Assembly (NCBI GenBank): GCA_021797855.1
Contig: JAJZYX010000004.1
Coordinates: 22,918-86,917 of the forward strand
Length of the DNA stretch: 64,000 nt
Origin: Thermoplasmata archaeon
Lineage (GTDB): Archaea > Thermoplasmatota > Thermoplasmata > Thermoplasmatales > GCA-001856825
Reading direction: 5' to 3'
Position numbers and translations under genes: made by a program. The notes under the pieces were generated by a model that made no database searches, had not been told where the DNA came from, and saw only the letters and a program-made list of their open reading frames with translations. Within the stretch, counting starts at the first letter, position 1, and every line of letters starts with the position of its first letter. Positions 44,237-53,064 of the stretch are shown piece by piece.

Positions 44237-45577
44237 ATGATTGTTTCTCCCCTTGATTACAGGTACGGAAGGGAAGAAGTCAGGGCCATATTTTCAGAAG
44301 AATCAAACTTAGCACACATACTAGAAGTGGAGGCTGCTTTGGCAGAGGCAGAAGCAGAGGCTGGGATAATCGCTAGAAAGGATGCCGCAGAAATAGCAAG
44401 GTGTGCAAACACAAATCTAGTTAAGATAGAGGAGGTGAAAAGGGTCGAGGCGGAGATAGGCCATAACGTGATGGCGGTTGTTAAGGTGTTGAATTCCGTT
44501 TGCGGAGAAAGTGGTAAGGTGGTCCACTTGGGTGCAACCTCGAACGATATCACCGACACGGCTACCGCCCTGCAATTCAAGAAATTCTACCCGCTGCTGA
44601 TCGATGACCTATTCAAGCTCGGCGATTCGCTCTATTCGTTGTCTAAGAAGCATTTGCACACAGTGATGATTGGAAGAACGCACGGACAGCACGCACTACC
44701 GATAACTTTTGGCCTGAAGATGGCAGTGTATCTCGCGGAAATTTCTAGACATATTTCAAGGGTAGAGGAGTCTAAGAAGAGGGTGTTAGTCGGAAAATTC
44801 ATGGGCGCGGTGGGAACGGGGGCTGCCCTCGGCAAGGATTCAATTAAAGTTCAATCGATCCTCATGAGGGATCTTGGCATCTCATTCGAAGAGGGCCCGA
44901 CACAGATAGTGGACCGCGATAGGTTTGTGGAGTACGTTTCCATCATCGCTAACATAGCCACATCACTGGAAAAATTTGCTACAGAAATAAGGAATCTCCA
45001 GAGACCTGAGATAGGAGAAGTTCAGGAGCCATTCAATGAGACTAGGCAGGTAGGCTCAAGTACCATGGCCCAGAAAGTAAATCCGGTGGTTTCCGAGAAC
45101 ATTGTTTCGCTCGCGAGGATTATAAGAGGTTTCCTCGTCCCGATGCATGAATCTGCAGTGCTCTGGCACGAGAGAGACCTAACGAACAGTGCGTCTGAGC
45201 GCTTCATAATACCGTATGTATCTATACTCATAGATGACATATTGAACAAAATGACCACAGTATTCGATGGTCTGAAAGTGAATTCGGAAGTGATGCTTAA
45301 GAATGTGATGAACGATGATCTAGCCCTGGGAGAAGCCTACCTGATGGCACTTGTGAATAAGGGATTTGGCAGACAGGAAGCACACGAGATAGTAAGGAAG
45401 GCATCTATGGTGGTAAGGGAGAAAGGTGGAGATCTGAGGGATAGAATTGAAGAGAGCACGGGAGAGAAGATGGTAAAGCTATCTGCACTTGACTATACTG
45501 GCAATGCAGTAGAGATAACAGAGGGCATCATAAGGAAATATGAGGAGATGAGAGAAAGATACAGAACATATAGGTAG
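44237..45577 (+). CDS. purB: Adenylosuccinate lyase
   Basis: The 446-residue enzyme acts twice in purine synthesis, releasing fumarate from SAICAR and adenylosuccinate. Motifs are VHLGATSNDITDTATAL, MIGRTHGQHALPITFGLK (catalytic His) and the fumarase-superfamily signature GSSTMAQKVNPVVSENI. The preceding 145-base gap holds two half-sites like the metal-regulator box (TTTAGGCT, ATCCTAATT), which may be chance. Confidence 0.94.
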   Translation: MIVSPLDYRYGREEVRAIFSEESNLAHILEVEAALAEAEAEAGIIARKDAAEIARCANTNLVKIEEVKRVEAEIGHNVMAVVKVLNSVCGESGKVVHLGATSNDITDTATALQFKKFYPLLIDDLFKLGDSLYSLSKKHLHTVMIGRTHGQHALPITFGLKMAVYLAEISRHISRVEESKKRVLVGKFMGAVGTGAALGKDSIKVQSILMRDLGISFEEGPTQIVDRDRFVEYVSIIANIATSLEKFATEIRNLQRPEIGEVQEPFNETRQVGSSTMAQKVNPVVSENIVSLARIIRGFLVPMHESAVLWHERDLTNSASERFIIPYVSILIDDILNKMTTVFDGLKVNSEVMLKNVMNDDLALGEAYLMALVNKGFGRQEAHEIVRKASMVVREKGGDLRDRIEESTGEKMVKLSALDYTGNAVEITEGIIRKYEEMRERYRTYR

Positions 45578-45898
45578 TGATCTTATGCCCTAGTTTCTGC
45601 ATGAAATTGACGTTCGTCCCAATATTCAAGAGTGGAGAAGACACCGGAAACTCAACTAAAGTTTTTATTTTCATTAATGCTGTTGAATGGTGGAATCGAT
45701 CGGGAGATTCTGTTTTTACAATTCAAACGGAAACTGTTATTTCATTAGAAATGCCCCGACTAGGTGCAATCTCTGCTACAACTTTGTATCCTTCAGGAAA
45801 GAGGCCCTCTCTCTTTCAGACAGCTCCAAATTACCCGTCACTTTTTTCGACCTGTCAATCAGCAGGGGAACGGGCAACCAATTTCAGACAAACTTGGT
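45578..45898. other. 321-base gap without a supported gene
   Basis: Between purB and the convergent site-2 protease gene there are several overlapping short open frames on the plus strand. None has a plausible promoter, ribosome binding site or recognisable motif, and composition differs little from neighbours. It may hold decayed coding sequence; I see no repeat, tRNA or clear hairpin. Confidence 0.4.
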
Positions 45899-47365
45899 CT
45901 AAATTATCCTGGGTCCGATCAGTTCCCAGAGTATGAGGAACAAAACCAGCAGGCTGAACCCAGCGACAATGGCATCTCTTGCCCTCTTGTTCTTCTGAAG
46001 CGCAGGCATGTTAAGGAAGACGTAGCCACCATCTAGGGGGACGATGGGAAGTAGATTCATCAGTCCAAGGGCAAAATTCAGCCAAAATAGCCAGTAGAAC
46101 AAGTATTCCAGGTTCAGTGTTATGGGGTTGGTGTATATCGATGACAGCATCGTTCCTGGAAGGGGGAGCTCAAAGTGGAATGGCAGACTCAGATATTCGA
46201 AGAAACCGAGTGGCCCTGCAGAGGCTGGGTTTTTAAGGAGATTAAGGTAGGCATACTGGTCGAAAAGGGTCAAGCCCATAATTGAAACATCAATACCGAT
46301 GAATGGGGTATCCTTTGGAATTCCTGGACTTGAGATTCCGCTAGCCACCTCGTACGCATATTTGGACGCAAAGGTGATGTTGTAATAATGGTAGCTTGTT
46401 CCGTCATAGGTTTCAATGGTTGTGGCCTGTCCGGCTACATAACTAGATTCATCCCTTTCAAATGCGGTAACGTTTGAAATTGTTTTACCGCCCAAAGCAA
46501 TGATTACGGCTCCCGGTGCAATGCCCGCATTGTATGCCGGGTAACCTTTCAATACCGCGGTTACATAGACTCCATAGACCACGCTTTCTGTTACATGGGC
46601 TCCATCTCTAATGAGGGTTACCTCAACCTGAGTTCCTGGTGGGAAAGAGAGGCTGGACAGTGCTGTTACATTGGGGATGCTAATTCCATCGATAGATTGA
46701 ATCACGTCTCCCGGATGAAAGGATGGAAGGATCGAGCCTTGAACAGGTGCACCGGCAACTGGCGCAAAGGTGTAGGCCACAAGAATTGAAAGAACAAGGA
46801 ATACAACGGTGAGAGTTATGTTAGTTCCAGGCCCGGCTGCGAATATCTTAGCCCTGACTTTTGGCTCTGCTTTCTTCGTTTCTTCCTCGTCAGGCTCTAC
46901 GAAGGCACCTACCGGCACTATAAGCCAAAGGAGACCTGTACTCCTCACAGGAATCCCAAACCTTCTTGCTGCTATTCCATGAGAAGCCTCGTGGAGGGCT
47001 ACTGCAACTATTAGCCCCACGATCCCCCACACTAAAGGTATCGCTGGATTGATACCCGGCAGGGCCAGCACGTATGAGAGCGAAGGGGCTGCGCTCCTCG
47101 GTATTGACAGGACAAGAAATGCTTCGTATACCAGTAGAAGGACTCCTGCCGCAGCAAATACAGGAAGGGCATAGTAGAAGAAGGTGATGAAGTAATCCCA
47201 GAACTTATACTTCGATATTCTTTCTATAGTTCTGACGCCGATTTGTGTCTTTATGAGAAGTGCTGGGCCGTAGGGAGCAACATGGCTCTTGAGTCTCGTA
47301 ACTGCCAGGAAGAAGACTATGATCCAGGCAGATATTAGGGTTAACAAAACCAAGAGCCAATTCAC
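45899..47365 (-). CDS. Site-2-type membrane metalloprotease (M50) with PDZ domain
   Basis: A 488-residue multi-span protein. The zinc motif is ALHEASHGIAARRFG (HExxH) in an early helix. A PDZ-like region with GDVIQSIDGISIPNVTALSS and APGAVIIALGGKTI follows, then NLLPIVPLDGGYVFLNM (the third ligand Asp). This is the S2P architecture that cuts membrane-anchored proteins inside the bilayer. The PDZ/linker region is longer than in bacterial RseP. Partner substrates are not evident nearby. Confidence 0.9.
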   Translation of the reverse strand: MNWLLVLLTLISAWIIVFFLAVTRLKSHVAPYGPALLIKTQIGVRTIERISKYKFWDYFITFFYYALPVFAAAGVLLLVYEAFLVLSIPRSAAPSLSYVLALPGINPAIPLVWGIVGLIVAVALHEASHGIAARRFGIPVRSTGLLWLIVPVGAFVEPDEEETKKAEPKVRAKIFAAGPGTNITLTVVFLVLSILVAYTFAPVAGAPVQGSILPSFHPGDVIQSIDGISIPNVTALSSLSFPPGTQVEVTLIRDGAHVTESVVYGVYVTAVLKGYPAYNAGIAPGAVIIALGGKTISNVTAFERDESSYVAGQATTIETYDGTSYHYYNITFASKYAYEVASGISSPGIPKDTPFIGIDVSIMGLTLFDQYAYLNLLKNPASAGPLGFFEYLSLPFHFELPLPGTMLSSIYTNPITLNLEYLFYWLFWLNFALGLMNLLPIVPLDGGYVFLNMPALQKNKRARDAIVAGFSLLVLFLILWELIGPRII

Positions 47366-47543
47366 CAGGCTCCATTAGAACTACTTTATTAACCATTTCT
47401 TTGTCACAACATCGTTATTTCTGAGGTTAGTATTGGTGTTCTTAGCACAGAATAATAGGAGGCCATCCCTGAGGGTTACCGGGGGGACTAGATTCTTAGA
47501 AACAGCTCATATAAAGATAAATACCACCCATTATTGCGAATAC

Positions 47544-47981
47544 ATGCGGGCAAAGGTGGAATGGGTTAATGGTTTGACATTCATTGCTTCGGGGGATTCT
47601 CACAGATATACAATCTTGGATAATTCTGACGATAGGGATTCCCAAAAGGGAAGCTCTCCAACTGAGATGTTGCTACAGGCCATGTGCGGATGCACTGCAA
47701 TGGATGTAATTTCTATACTGAAAAAGAAAAGGGAACCAGTGATAGGCTTCGAAGTTATCGCAGAGGGCACTCGAGCGCCTGAACATCCAAAAGTGTTTAC
47801 TGACATAAATCTAGAGTATGTGGTGTACGGCAAGGTATCAAAGGACAGCCTTGAAAGGGCGATTTCGCTTAGCCAGGAGAAATACTGCAACATCTCAGTT
47901 ATTTTAAAAAGAGGTGGGGTGAGGGTAAATGTTTCCAGCCGAATAATCGAAACCGCGCCTGCAACCACAGGACAGGGGTAG
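47544..47981 (+). CDS. OsmC-like protein
   Basis: The 145-residue protein has the two conserved cysteines of the OsmC/Ohr family in LLQAMCGCTAMDVIS and SQEKYCNISVIL. These commonly reduce organic peroxides, although the YhfA-like branch has no proven substrate. ATG 47544 is chosen because MRAKVEWVNGLTF is the family start and AT-rich TATAAAGATAAATA lies 22-30 bases ahead. A second OsmC gene is at 63183. Confidence 0.82.
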   Translation: MRAKVEWVNGLTFIASGDSHRYTILDNSDDRDSQKGSSPTEMLLQAMCGCTAMDVISILKKKREPVIGFEVIAEGTRAPEHPKVFTDINLEYVVYGKVSKDSLERAISLSQEKYCNISVILKRGGVRVNVSSRIIETAPATTGQG

Positions 47982-47989
47982 TCATCAAG

Positions 47990-48003
47990 GAACTTCGAAG
48001 TTC
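47990..48003. repeat. Perfect 14-bp palindrome after the OsmC gene
   Basis: GAACTTCGAAGTTC is self-complementary over 14 bases and starts 8 bases after the stop codon. In RNA it would form a 5-bp hairpin. It may mark the end of the transcript or bind a protein. Confidence 0.35.
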
Positions 48004-48091
48004 TGCTTATTGGTCAGTATTTTACTAAGTGCCCAAACTTCCCATTCTTTCTGGAGGGCATGGTAATTTTATGCAGCCTATCCCCACTCTA

Positions 48092-48175
48092 GGATGCCGT
48101 TCCTCTTATTAGGGAAAGGGTCGCCTAATGTCGGGCGCACTTCCCTTCCTGTGCCAAGTTGCCCTAGGAGCATCC
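48092..48175 (+). ncRNA. Candidate structured RNA with three-way junction
   Basis: Closing stem: GGATGC (48092-48097) with GCATCC (48170-48175), continued after a CGT bulge by TCCT (48101-48104) with AGGA (48166-48169). Inside are two hairpins: ATTAGG/CCTAAT (48108-48113 with 48124-48129, 10-base loop) and GGCGCA/TGTGCC (48134-48139 with 48150-48155, one G-U pair). A TATA-like AATTTTAT at 48065-48072 would start transcription close to 48092. No tRNA, SRP or RNase P motifs are present. The 3' strand can alternatively pair with 48270-48279. Confidence 0.4.
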
Positions 48176-48279
48176 AATCCAAAGCGGAGGGGATTACTAA
48201 TTTTCTAACTATTATTCTCTCTCCTCAAGGAGTTAGGCCCTTCACCACTGATCAATTTTAAAATTGAATTTGGATGCTC
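48168..48279. repeat. 10-bp inverted repeat enclosing a 16-bp palindrome
   Basis: GAGCATCCAA (48168-48177) and TTGGATGCTC (48270-48279) are exact complements 92 bases apart. The interval contains a CTCC-TCAA-GGAG hairpin flanked by CTAAC/GTTAG, and the perfect palindrome TCAATTTTAAAATTGA (48252-48267). The first arm also forms the closing strand of the candidate RNA at 48092-48175, so the two pairings exclude each other. Confidence 0.5.
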
Positions 48280-48367
48280 AGTTGGAAGTGGAAAACTGTC
48301 CCATACACATGAAGGAGACGCGACCTTCTAATACTGAAGAGAAATGACTTAAGGGAAAAACCCAAGA

Positions 48368-48379
48368 TATATATAAAAC
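48368..48379 (+). promoter_or_regulatory. TATA box of the aIF5A gene
   Basis: The run TATATATAAAAC begins 36 bases before the ATG. It is the clearest archaeal TATA element in the window, preceded by a purine-rich BRE-like AACCCAAGA. It implies a leaderless or very short-leader transcript for aIF5A, independent of the structured gap upstream. Confidence 0.65.
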
Positions 48380-48403
48380 ACTATCTTTAACCAGAGATAA
48401 CAG

Positions 48404-48790
48404 ATGACTTGGCAGGATCAAGAGGTCAGGGAGTTAAAGGAGAACAAATACATTCTGATTGACGAAGAACCTTGTAAGATAGTGGAGATCACAACCTCAA
48501 AACCTGGGAAGCACGGAGAAGCAAAGGCCAGGATAGTGGCAATCGGAATATTCGATAATCAGAAAAGGAGTGTCGTTTACCCTACAAAGCACAAGGTCAA
48601 GGTACCAATCATTGAAAAGAAGACTGCCCAAATATTAAGCATATCTCAGAACGAAGGGCTCCTCATGGATATGGAGACCTTTGAACAGTTCAACATTCCA
48701 ATACCGGAAGAATTCAAAGATAAGGCAGCAAGCGGGGTAGAGGTCGAATATTGGGAGTCAATGGGTAAAAGGAAGATCGTGCGTGTGTAA
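48404..48790 (+). CDS. Translation factor aIF5A
   Basis: The 128-residue protein has the SH3-like N-terminal domain with the hypusine loop [17 protein letters not shown]; its central Lys is the modification site. The C-terminal OB domain begins [17 protein letters not shown]. It helps ribosomes through difficult peptide bonds. Deoxyhypusine formation uses polyamines, and the next gene (starting at the next base) encodes an agmatinase, a polyamine enzyme. Confidence 0.95.
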   Translation: MTWQDQEVRELKENKYILIDEEPCKIVEITTSKPGKHGEAKARIVAIGIFDNQKRSVVYPTKHKVKVPIIEKKTAQILSISQNEGLLMDMETFEQFNIPIPEEFKDKAASGVEVEYWESMGKRKIVRV

Positions 48791-49630
48791 ATGCCAGCCC
48801 GCCTCAAGTTCTGCGATTCCTCTGACAGTTATGAAGATTCAAAATATGTGTTATTTGGGGTGCCATTCGACTCAACAGTATCATTTAGGCCAGGAGCAAA
48901 GCTTGCGCCAAATGAGGTCAGAAAGGCATCCTACAATATGGAAAGTTATTCAATTAGAAAGGGCGTGAACCTCAGGAATTCTGGGATATTCGACATGGGA
49001 GACATAGAAGAAAGTCATCGGCCTGAAGAGATGCTGGAGGAAGTGTACTCCGTCACAGACAAGATTGTTTCTGACCGCAAATTCCCAATAATGATTGGCG
49101 GCGAGCACAGCATAACCGTAGGCTCATTAAGACGAATAAGAAGCAAGGTTGTTTTCATAGATGCACACTCCGATTACAGGGACTCTTATATGGGGGAAAG
49201 ATTTTCACACGCGTGCGTAGCAAGGAGGGTCAGCGAGATAGTAGGGAAGGAAAACGTGGTGTCGCTGGGCATAAGGTCCGTCTCAACAGAAGAGCTTGAG
49301 GCTGGACCACAGACCTTTTTTACAAGCTACGAGGTCAATTCCAATCCCGAGAGAATGAAGTCATTTCTAAAGGAATTTTGCAATTCTAAGGTATATCTGT
49401 CAATAGATTTCGACGGATTCGATCCTGCATATGCGCCGGGTGTGGGTACACCTGAACCTTTCGGCCTGAATCCTACGATCTTGTTCGATGTCCTGGACGC
49501 TATAGGCGACAACCTGGTAGGTCTTGACGTAAATGAGATCACCCCTCTGTTCGACAACGGCAACACCTCCATGCTGGCGGCCCGAATCATTCAAGAAGTA
49601 GTTTCTCATCAAGAAACAACAAAGAAATGA
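48791..49630 (+). CDS. speB: Agmatinase / ureohydrolase
   Basis: The 279-residue arginase-family enzyme has the manganese-binding motifs IGGEHSITVG, FIDAHSDYRDSY and SIDFDGFDPAYAPGVGTPEP. Size and sequence fit archaeal agmatinase, which turns agmatine into putrescine and urea. It starts immediately after the aIF5A stop. The DUF835 gene overlaps its end by 4 bases. SAM decarboxylase, another polyamine gene, lies 2.7 kb further on. Confidence 0.9.
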   Translation: MPARLKFCDSSDSYEDSKYVLFGVPFDSTVSFRPGAKLAPNEVRKASYNMESYSIRKGVNLRNSGIFDMGDIEESHRPEEMLEEVYSVTDKIVSDRKFPIMIGGEHSITVGSLRRIRSKVVFIDAHSDYRDSYMGERFSHACVARRVSEIVGKENVVSLGIRSVSTEELEAGPQTFFTSYEVNSNPERMKSFLKEFCNSKVYLSIDFDGFDPAYAPGVGTPEPFGLNPTILFDVLDAIGDNLVGLDVNEITPLFDNGNTSMLAARIIQEVVSHQETTKK

Positions 49631-50229
49631 ACGACAACAAAAGCTACAGGGAGGGCTACAGGGATGGCATCAAATTCGCGATTCTTGAGGCTAGGGGTCA
49701 GGGAATAAGCGACGAATTCATAAAGAGACTGGAAAGGGAAGCCTCAGGTAATGTAGAAGGAAATGCGGTGAAGTTAGTTTACGGAGAAACCTATCTCATC
49801 TACGAAAGGAACAACCGTAAGGGAATGGAAATACTTTCAAACATCGTTGAGCAAGGCATCCCTGCCGTGATACTGACAAGGGAGACCAGGAATAACCTAT
49901 CATCATACAAGAATCTGAAATTTGCGCCAATTACGTATGACGAATCTAGCGGAGGATTCAATCCAACGCAACTTAGCCAGATGCAGGAGTACGTAGTAAG
50001 TAATTTCAATGAAAAGGGGGTACTCTACGTCGACTGCATAGACTACATCTTTTCAACGTCCAATTCCGTTCAAAATGTGATAAAGTTTCTGACCGTTCTG
50101 AAGGATAAGGTGCTCGAAAGAAATGGCATTTTCATTGCGTCAGTCAACAGGGACACAATTGGGAAAGCGGAACTTTCTATTATCGAAAAGGAATTTAAAA
50201 ATATAATCAAGACGAAGAGGGAACAGTAA
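49627..50229 (+). CDS. DUF835 domain protein
   Basis: The 200-residue protein has a helical N-terminus (YREGYRDGIKFAILEARG) and a DUF835 domain: ETYLIYERNNRKGMEILS, GIPAVILTRET, VLYVDCIDYIFSTSNSV and VIKFLTVLKDKVLERNGIFI. This archaeal domain often follows sensor domains in signal proteins and resembles a RecA/KaiC-like core without Walker motifs. It is translationally coupled to agmatinase. Its end overlaps the convergent L10e gene by 23 bases. Function unknown. Confidence 0.75.
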   Translation: MNDNKSYREGYRDGIKFAILEARGQGISDEFIKRLEREASGNVEGNAVKLVYGETYLIYERNNRKGMEILSNIVEQGIPAVILTRETRNNLSSYKNLKFAPITYDESSGGFNPTQLSQMQEYVVSNFNEKGVLYVDCIDYIFSTSNSVQNVIKFLTVLKDKVLERNGIFIASVNRDTIGKAELSIIEKEFKNIIKTKREQ

Positions 50230-50728
50230 GGTCTATGACATCCACCCTTGAAGGGGTGGGAATCTTGTGAGAAGCCATTCTTAGGGCCTCCTTGGCCTTT
50301 TTCTCTCCTGTCTTAGGTATCCTTACCACAAGGATTGCTGTACCTTTTCTAACCCTTGCTGCTGTCCCCACAGGCCTCCCGAACGCCAGGCTCATCCCGC
50401 TCGAAATTCTGTCAGCGCCAGCCCCAGTCGCCATCTTGTGCTCCCTTATGACGTGATGAGGAAATGTTTTAACCCTCATGAAGTAACCCTTCTCCCCGAA
50501 GTCCCTCATCAGCAACCTGTTGGACTTTACTCTCGCTGCTTCCAAGGCTGTGTGCCTTATCTGGCACGATTCCTCAGCCACTAACCTCAGTTCTATATCG
50601 TACTTCCCGTTTATGTCGCCGGCAACAAACTGCTGGATCCTGGATGCTGGGACACCCCCCATGTACTCCCTCTTGGTATATGCTGGTCCTGTGATTTTCC
50701 TGTACATTCTACCCGGCTTTCTTACCAT
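50207..50728 (-). CDS. rpl10e: Ribosomal protein L10e (uL16)
   Basis: The 173-residue basic protein begins MVRKPGRMYRKITGPAYTKR and contains HHVIREHKMATGAGADRISSG and FGRPVGTAARVRKG, diagnostic of archaeal L10e. It binds near the tRNA sites of the large subunit. A TTTTATATC element about 35 bases ahead and GGAG in the leader support the ATG at 50728. Confidence 0.94.
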   Translation of the reverse strand: MVRKPGRMYRKITGPAYTKREYMGGVPASRIQQFVAGDINGKYDIELRLVAEESCQIRHTALEAARVKSNRLLMRDFGEKGYFMRVKTFPHHVIREHKMATGAGADRISSGMSLAFGRPVGTAARVRKGTAILVVRIPKTGEKKAKEALRMASHKIPTPSRVDVIDLTVPSSS

Positions 50729-50825
50729 TTAACTTCCCTTTCTCCAAAATGTTTCGGGATATAAAATCCTTCTTAGGCCCTTCTACGAAAGGTTATTTAT
50801 TCCTATACGATGATTACTAGGGGAA

Positions 50826-51779
50826 ATGGACGAAATCTGGATTGAAAAGTACCGGCCGAAAAAGCTTACCGAGATTGTTGGTCAAACCGCAGTGACGGAA
50901 AGACTAAAGGGTTATGTTCAGCAGAAAAACATCCCGCATTTGTTATTTTCTGGCCCACCCGGGACTGGGAAGACGACAGCTGCGACGGTGCTCGCTAGGG
51001 AATTCTACGGAGAGGAATGGAAAGAGAACTTCCTGGAGCTTAACGCATCTGACGACAGAGGAATTAAGATGGTGAGGGAGACCGTTAAGGAATATTCAAG
51101 AATCTTACCTAACAATCCACTCGGTTTCAAGATATTGTTCTTGGACGAGGCTGATTACATGACGGATGAGGCTCAAGCAGCTCTAAGAAGAACAATGGAA
51201 AACTTCACAAGAACAACACGTTTCATAATCTCATGCAATTATTCATCTAAGATAATAGAACCGATTCAGTCGAGGACTGCAATCTTTAGATTCAAGGCAA
51301 TTCCGTCTGAGGCCGTAATATCAGCGCTTGCTGACATTTTGAAGAAGGAGGGGATAGAATATGAGAAGAGGTCGCTGGAAGTAATAGCTGAACTGTCGTA
51401 CGGAGATATGAGGAAGGCTATTAATACTCTCCAGGTCGCTGCTACATACTCTCAGAAGATTACCGTAAACTCAATTTATGAAGCAGCAGGGTTGGTGCAC
51501 AAAGACTGGGCGGTACAGGTTCTGAGCCTCGCACTGAAGGGTGACATTTCCAAGGCAAAGTCTATGCTGGAGGATGCGGTCATCAGGCAGGGTATCTCGG
51601 GGCAGGATGTGGTTGAACAGTTCCACAGGGTAGTTTACGACCTGCCAGTAAACGACGAACTAAAGGCTGACATTCTATTCGTGCTTGGTGATATCGATTT
51701 TAGGATATCCGAGGGTGCGAGGGAAATTATACAACTTGAAAGTTTCCTCGGTTATCTGTACGGCAAGGGTGCAAAATAG
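50826..51779 (+). CDS. rfcS: Replication factor C small subunit
   Basis: The 317-residue clamp-loader ATPase has WIEKYRPKKLTEIVGQ, Walker A SGPPGTGKTTAAT, Walker B ILFLDEADYMTDEAQAALRR, sensor 1 FIISCNYSSKIIEPIQSR and sensor 2 GDMRKAINTLQ. It loads PCNA onto DNA with the large subunit, which is not in the window. TTATTTATT about 30 bases ahead and GGGG in the short leader mark the start. Confidence 0.94.
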   Translation: MDEIWIEKYRPKKLTEIVGQTAVTERLKGYVQQKNIPHLLFSGPPGTGKTTAATVLAREFYGEEWKENFLELNASDDRGIKMVRETVKEYSRILPNNPLGFKILFLDEADYMTDEAQAALRRTMENFTRTTRFIISCNYSSKIIEPIQSRTAIFRFKAIPSEAVISALADILKKEGIEYEKRSLEVIAELSYGDMRKAINTLQVAATYSQKITVNSIYEAAGLVHKDWAVQVLSLALKGDISKAKSMLEDAVIRQGISGQDVVEQFHRVVYDLPVNDELKADILFVLGDIDFRISEGAREIIQLESFLGYLYGKGAK

Positions 51780-51782
51780 GGG

Positions 51783-52289
51783 GTGGATACTTTGACAAAC
51801 GGAACCGTTTACGAGAGGGAGCTGAAACTGATACTATCCGGGAATGATTCACAGCTAAACAAGATAGGGTGGATAAGGGAGGACATTAAGAGTAGGATCA
51901 AGTCAAGGCCTTTCTTAGTTGTAAGAGCTGCAGGCAGTCATGGTTTTGACATCATTATCCTCCGACACGACCTCAGTATACCCATCGAAATAAAGAGTTC
52001 CAAGGAGAGAACGCTTAATTTCTCCTCCTCCTCTAATAGGTCGCAGGAGCAGGCTGAGGAGTACGTTGATATGATAACTAAAACCGGCGTGATGCCCTTA
52101 TACGCCTTCAGACTCAAGAATGTCAGCGGAGATCCTTGGAGGATTTTTACTTTTGACTCCGAATATGAGGGAAGATACAGGATATTTGCAAAGAACATAC
52201 CTAAACTAGAAACTACGAGGGGCGGCGCCTACCTAATGAAATGGGACAAAGGTCTAGAACTGTCTTCCCTTCTTGAATATCTTTTTTGA
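51783..52289 (+). CDS. hjc: Holliday junction resolvase (Hjc-type)
   Basis: The 168-residue nuclease has the Hjc layout: ERELKLIL near the N-terminus (metal-binding Glu), VVRAAGSHGFDIIILR (Asp) and IPIEIKSSKERT (ExK). It cuts four-way DNA junctions in recombination. The N-terminal part is standard; the C-terminus is longer than in the ~125-residue forms. It follows the clamp-loader gene by 3 bases, linking replication and repair on one message. Confidence 0.85.
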   Translation: MDTLTNGTVYERELKLILSGNDSQLNKIGWIREDIKSRIKSRPFLVVRAAGSHGFDIIILRHDLSIPIEIKSSKERTLNFSSSSNRSQEQAEEYVDMITKTGVMPLYAFRLKNVSGDPWRIFTFDSEYEGRYRIFAKNIPKLETTRGGAYLMKWDKGLELSSLLEYLF

Positions 52290-52300
52290 TTTCCTGCCTC

Positions 52301-52693
52301 TCAGGCAGTTGCTTCTAGGACCTTTTCCTTCTGATTTCCACGTGGAAACTCCACTCCACGCTCTATCCTCTTATATTCTATGCTGGAAGGAGTGAGTTTG
52401 CCTAGTATGTATTCCAGAGCGGACTCCGCATTTTCTGTCGGGCCACAGGTAAAAATGTCAAGGGCAACTAAACCGTATTCCGGCCAAGTATGGAAGCTCA
52501 GATGAGATTCCGCCAGCAGAATAATTCCACTGACACCACTTGGGGTGAACTGGTGATAGTAGGACCGAATTTTGGTGAGTTTTCCATATTTCACAGCAGA
52601 TTCCATGACATTCTGCATAGTTTCGACATCTGATATCTTTTCAGGATCAACACCTTTAAGATCCCCAACCAGATGTATACCAATTGACACCAA
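52301..52693 (-). CDS. speH: S-adenosylmethionine decarboxylase (prokaryotic class)
   Basis: The 130-residue proenzyme contains LLAESHLSFHTWPEYGLVA. Cleavage at the Ser after ESHL... makes the pyruvoyl cofactor, and a conserved Cys lies in DIFTCGPTENAE. It supplies decarboxylated SAM for spermidine or related polyamines. GTG 52693 is preceded by GGTGAGG; TTTAAATA lies about 38 bases ahead, leaving a short leader. Confidence 0.92.
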   Translation of the reverse strand: MVSIGIHLVGDLKGVDPEKISDVETMQNVMESAVKYGKLTKIRSYYHQFTPSGVSGIILLAESHLSFHTWPEYGLVALDIFTCGPTENAESALEYILGKLTPSSIEYKRIERGVEFPRGNQKEKVLEATA

Positions 52694-53064
52694 GCCTCAC
52701 CAATTCGTCAGAAGTAATACTCGTATTTAAATCTTGATTTTTCAGCTATAAAGTGTATCCGTACTTTTCTATAAAAACACATATGAGATTTATACAATGG
52801 ATGAAAAATTGATTTATCATCAAAAATTTTGTCATTATTTATTTTAGATTTAGTGTAACATTTGACGAATGTGATACATATGCTAACATTATGATTTGTC
52901 CCGATTCGGTGAATGGTTAGTTTGATTAAGTGTGATTCTTTAATTGTCATAAATTTTGAATGATTTTGTTGTAGTTTGTCAGGCTTAGGTCAGTAGAAAA
53001 GGTTAATAAGTACATTAGCCTGTGGAGGTTGAGCAAATAGCTCTAGACAAAGGATTGGTAGTAT
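52694..53064. other. 371-base AT-rich intergenic island
   Basis: The stretch 52741-52980 has about 26% G+C by hand count, far below the neighbouring genes. It separates divergent speH and SSB genes. The right end has TTAATAAG (53000-53007) as a probable SSB promoter and GTGGAGG ahead of a 3-codon frame. The minus-strand open frame across the centre has no recognisable domain. No tRNA or long repeat is seen. Confidence 0.5.

Noticed and set aside
45577..45936. 119-codon plus-strand frame after purB
   Set aside because: It runs into the site-2 protease gene antisense, and the sequence shows no family pattern; several other short frames overlap it equally well.
52708..52950. 80-codon minus-strand frame in the AT-rich island
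   Set aside because: Composition of the translation follows the AT bias, there is no domain, and no ribosome binding site or promoter is evident.
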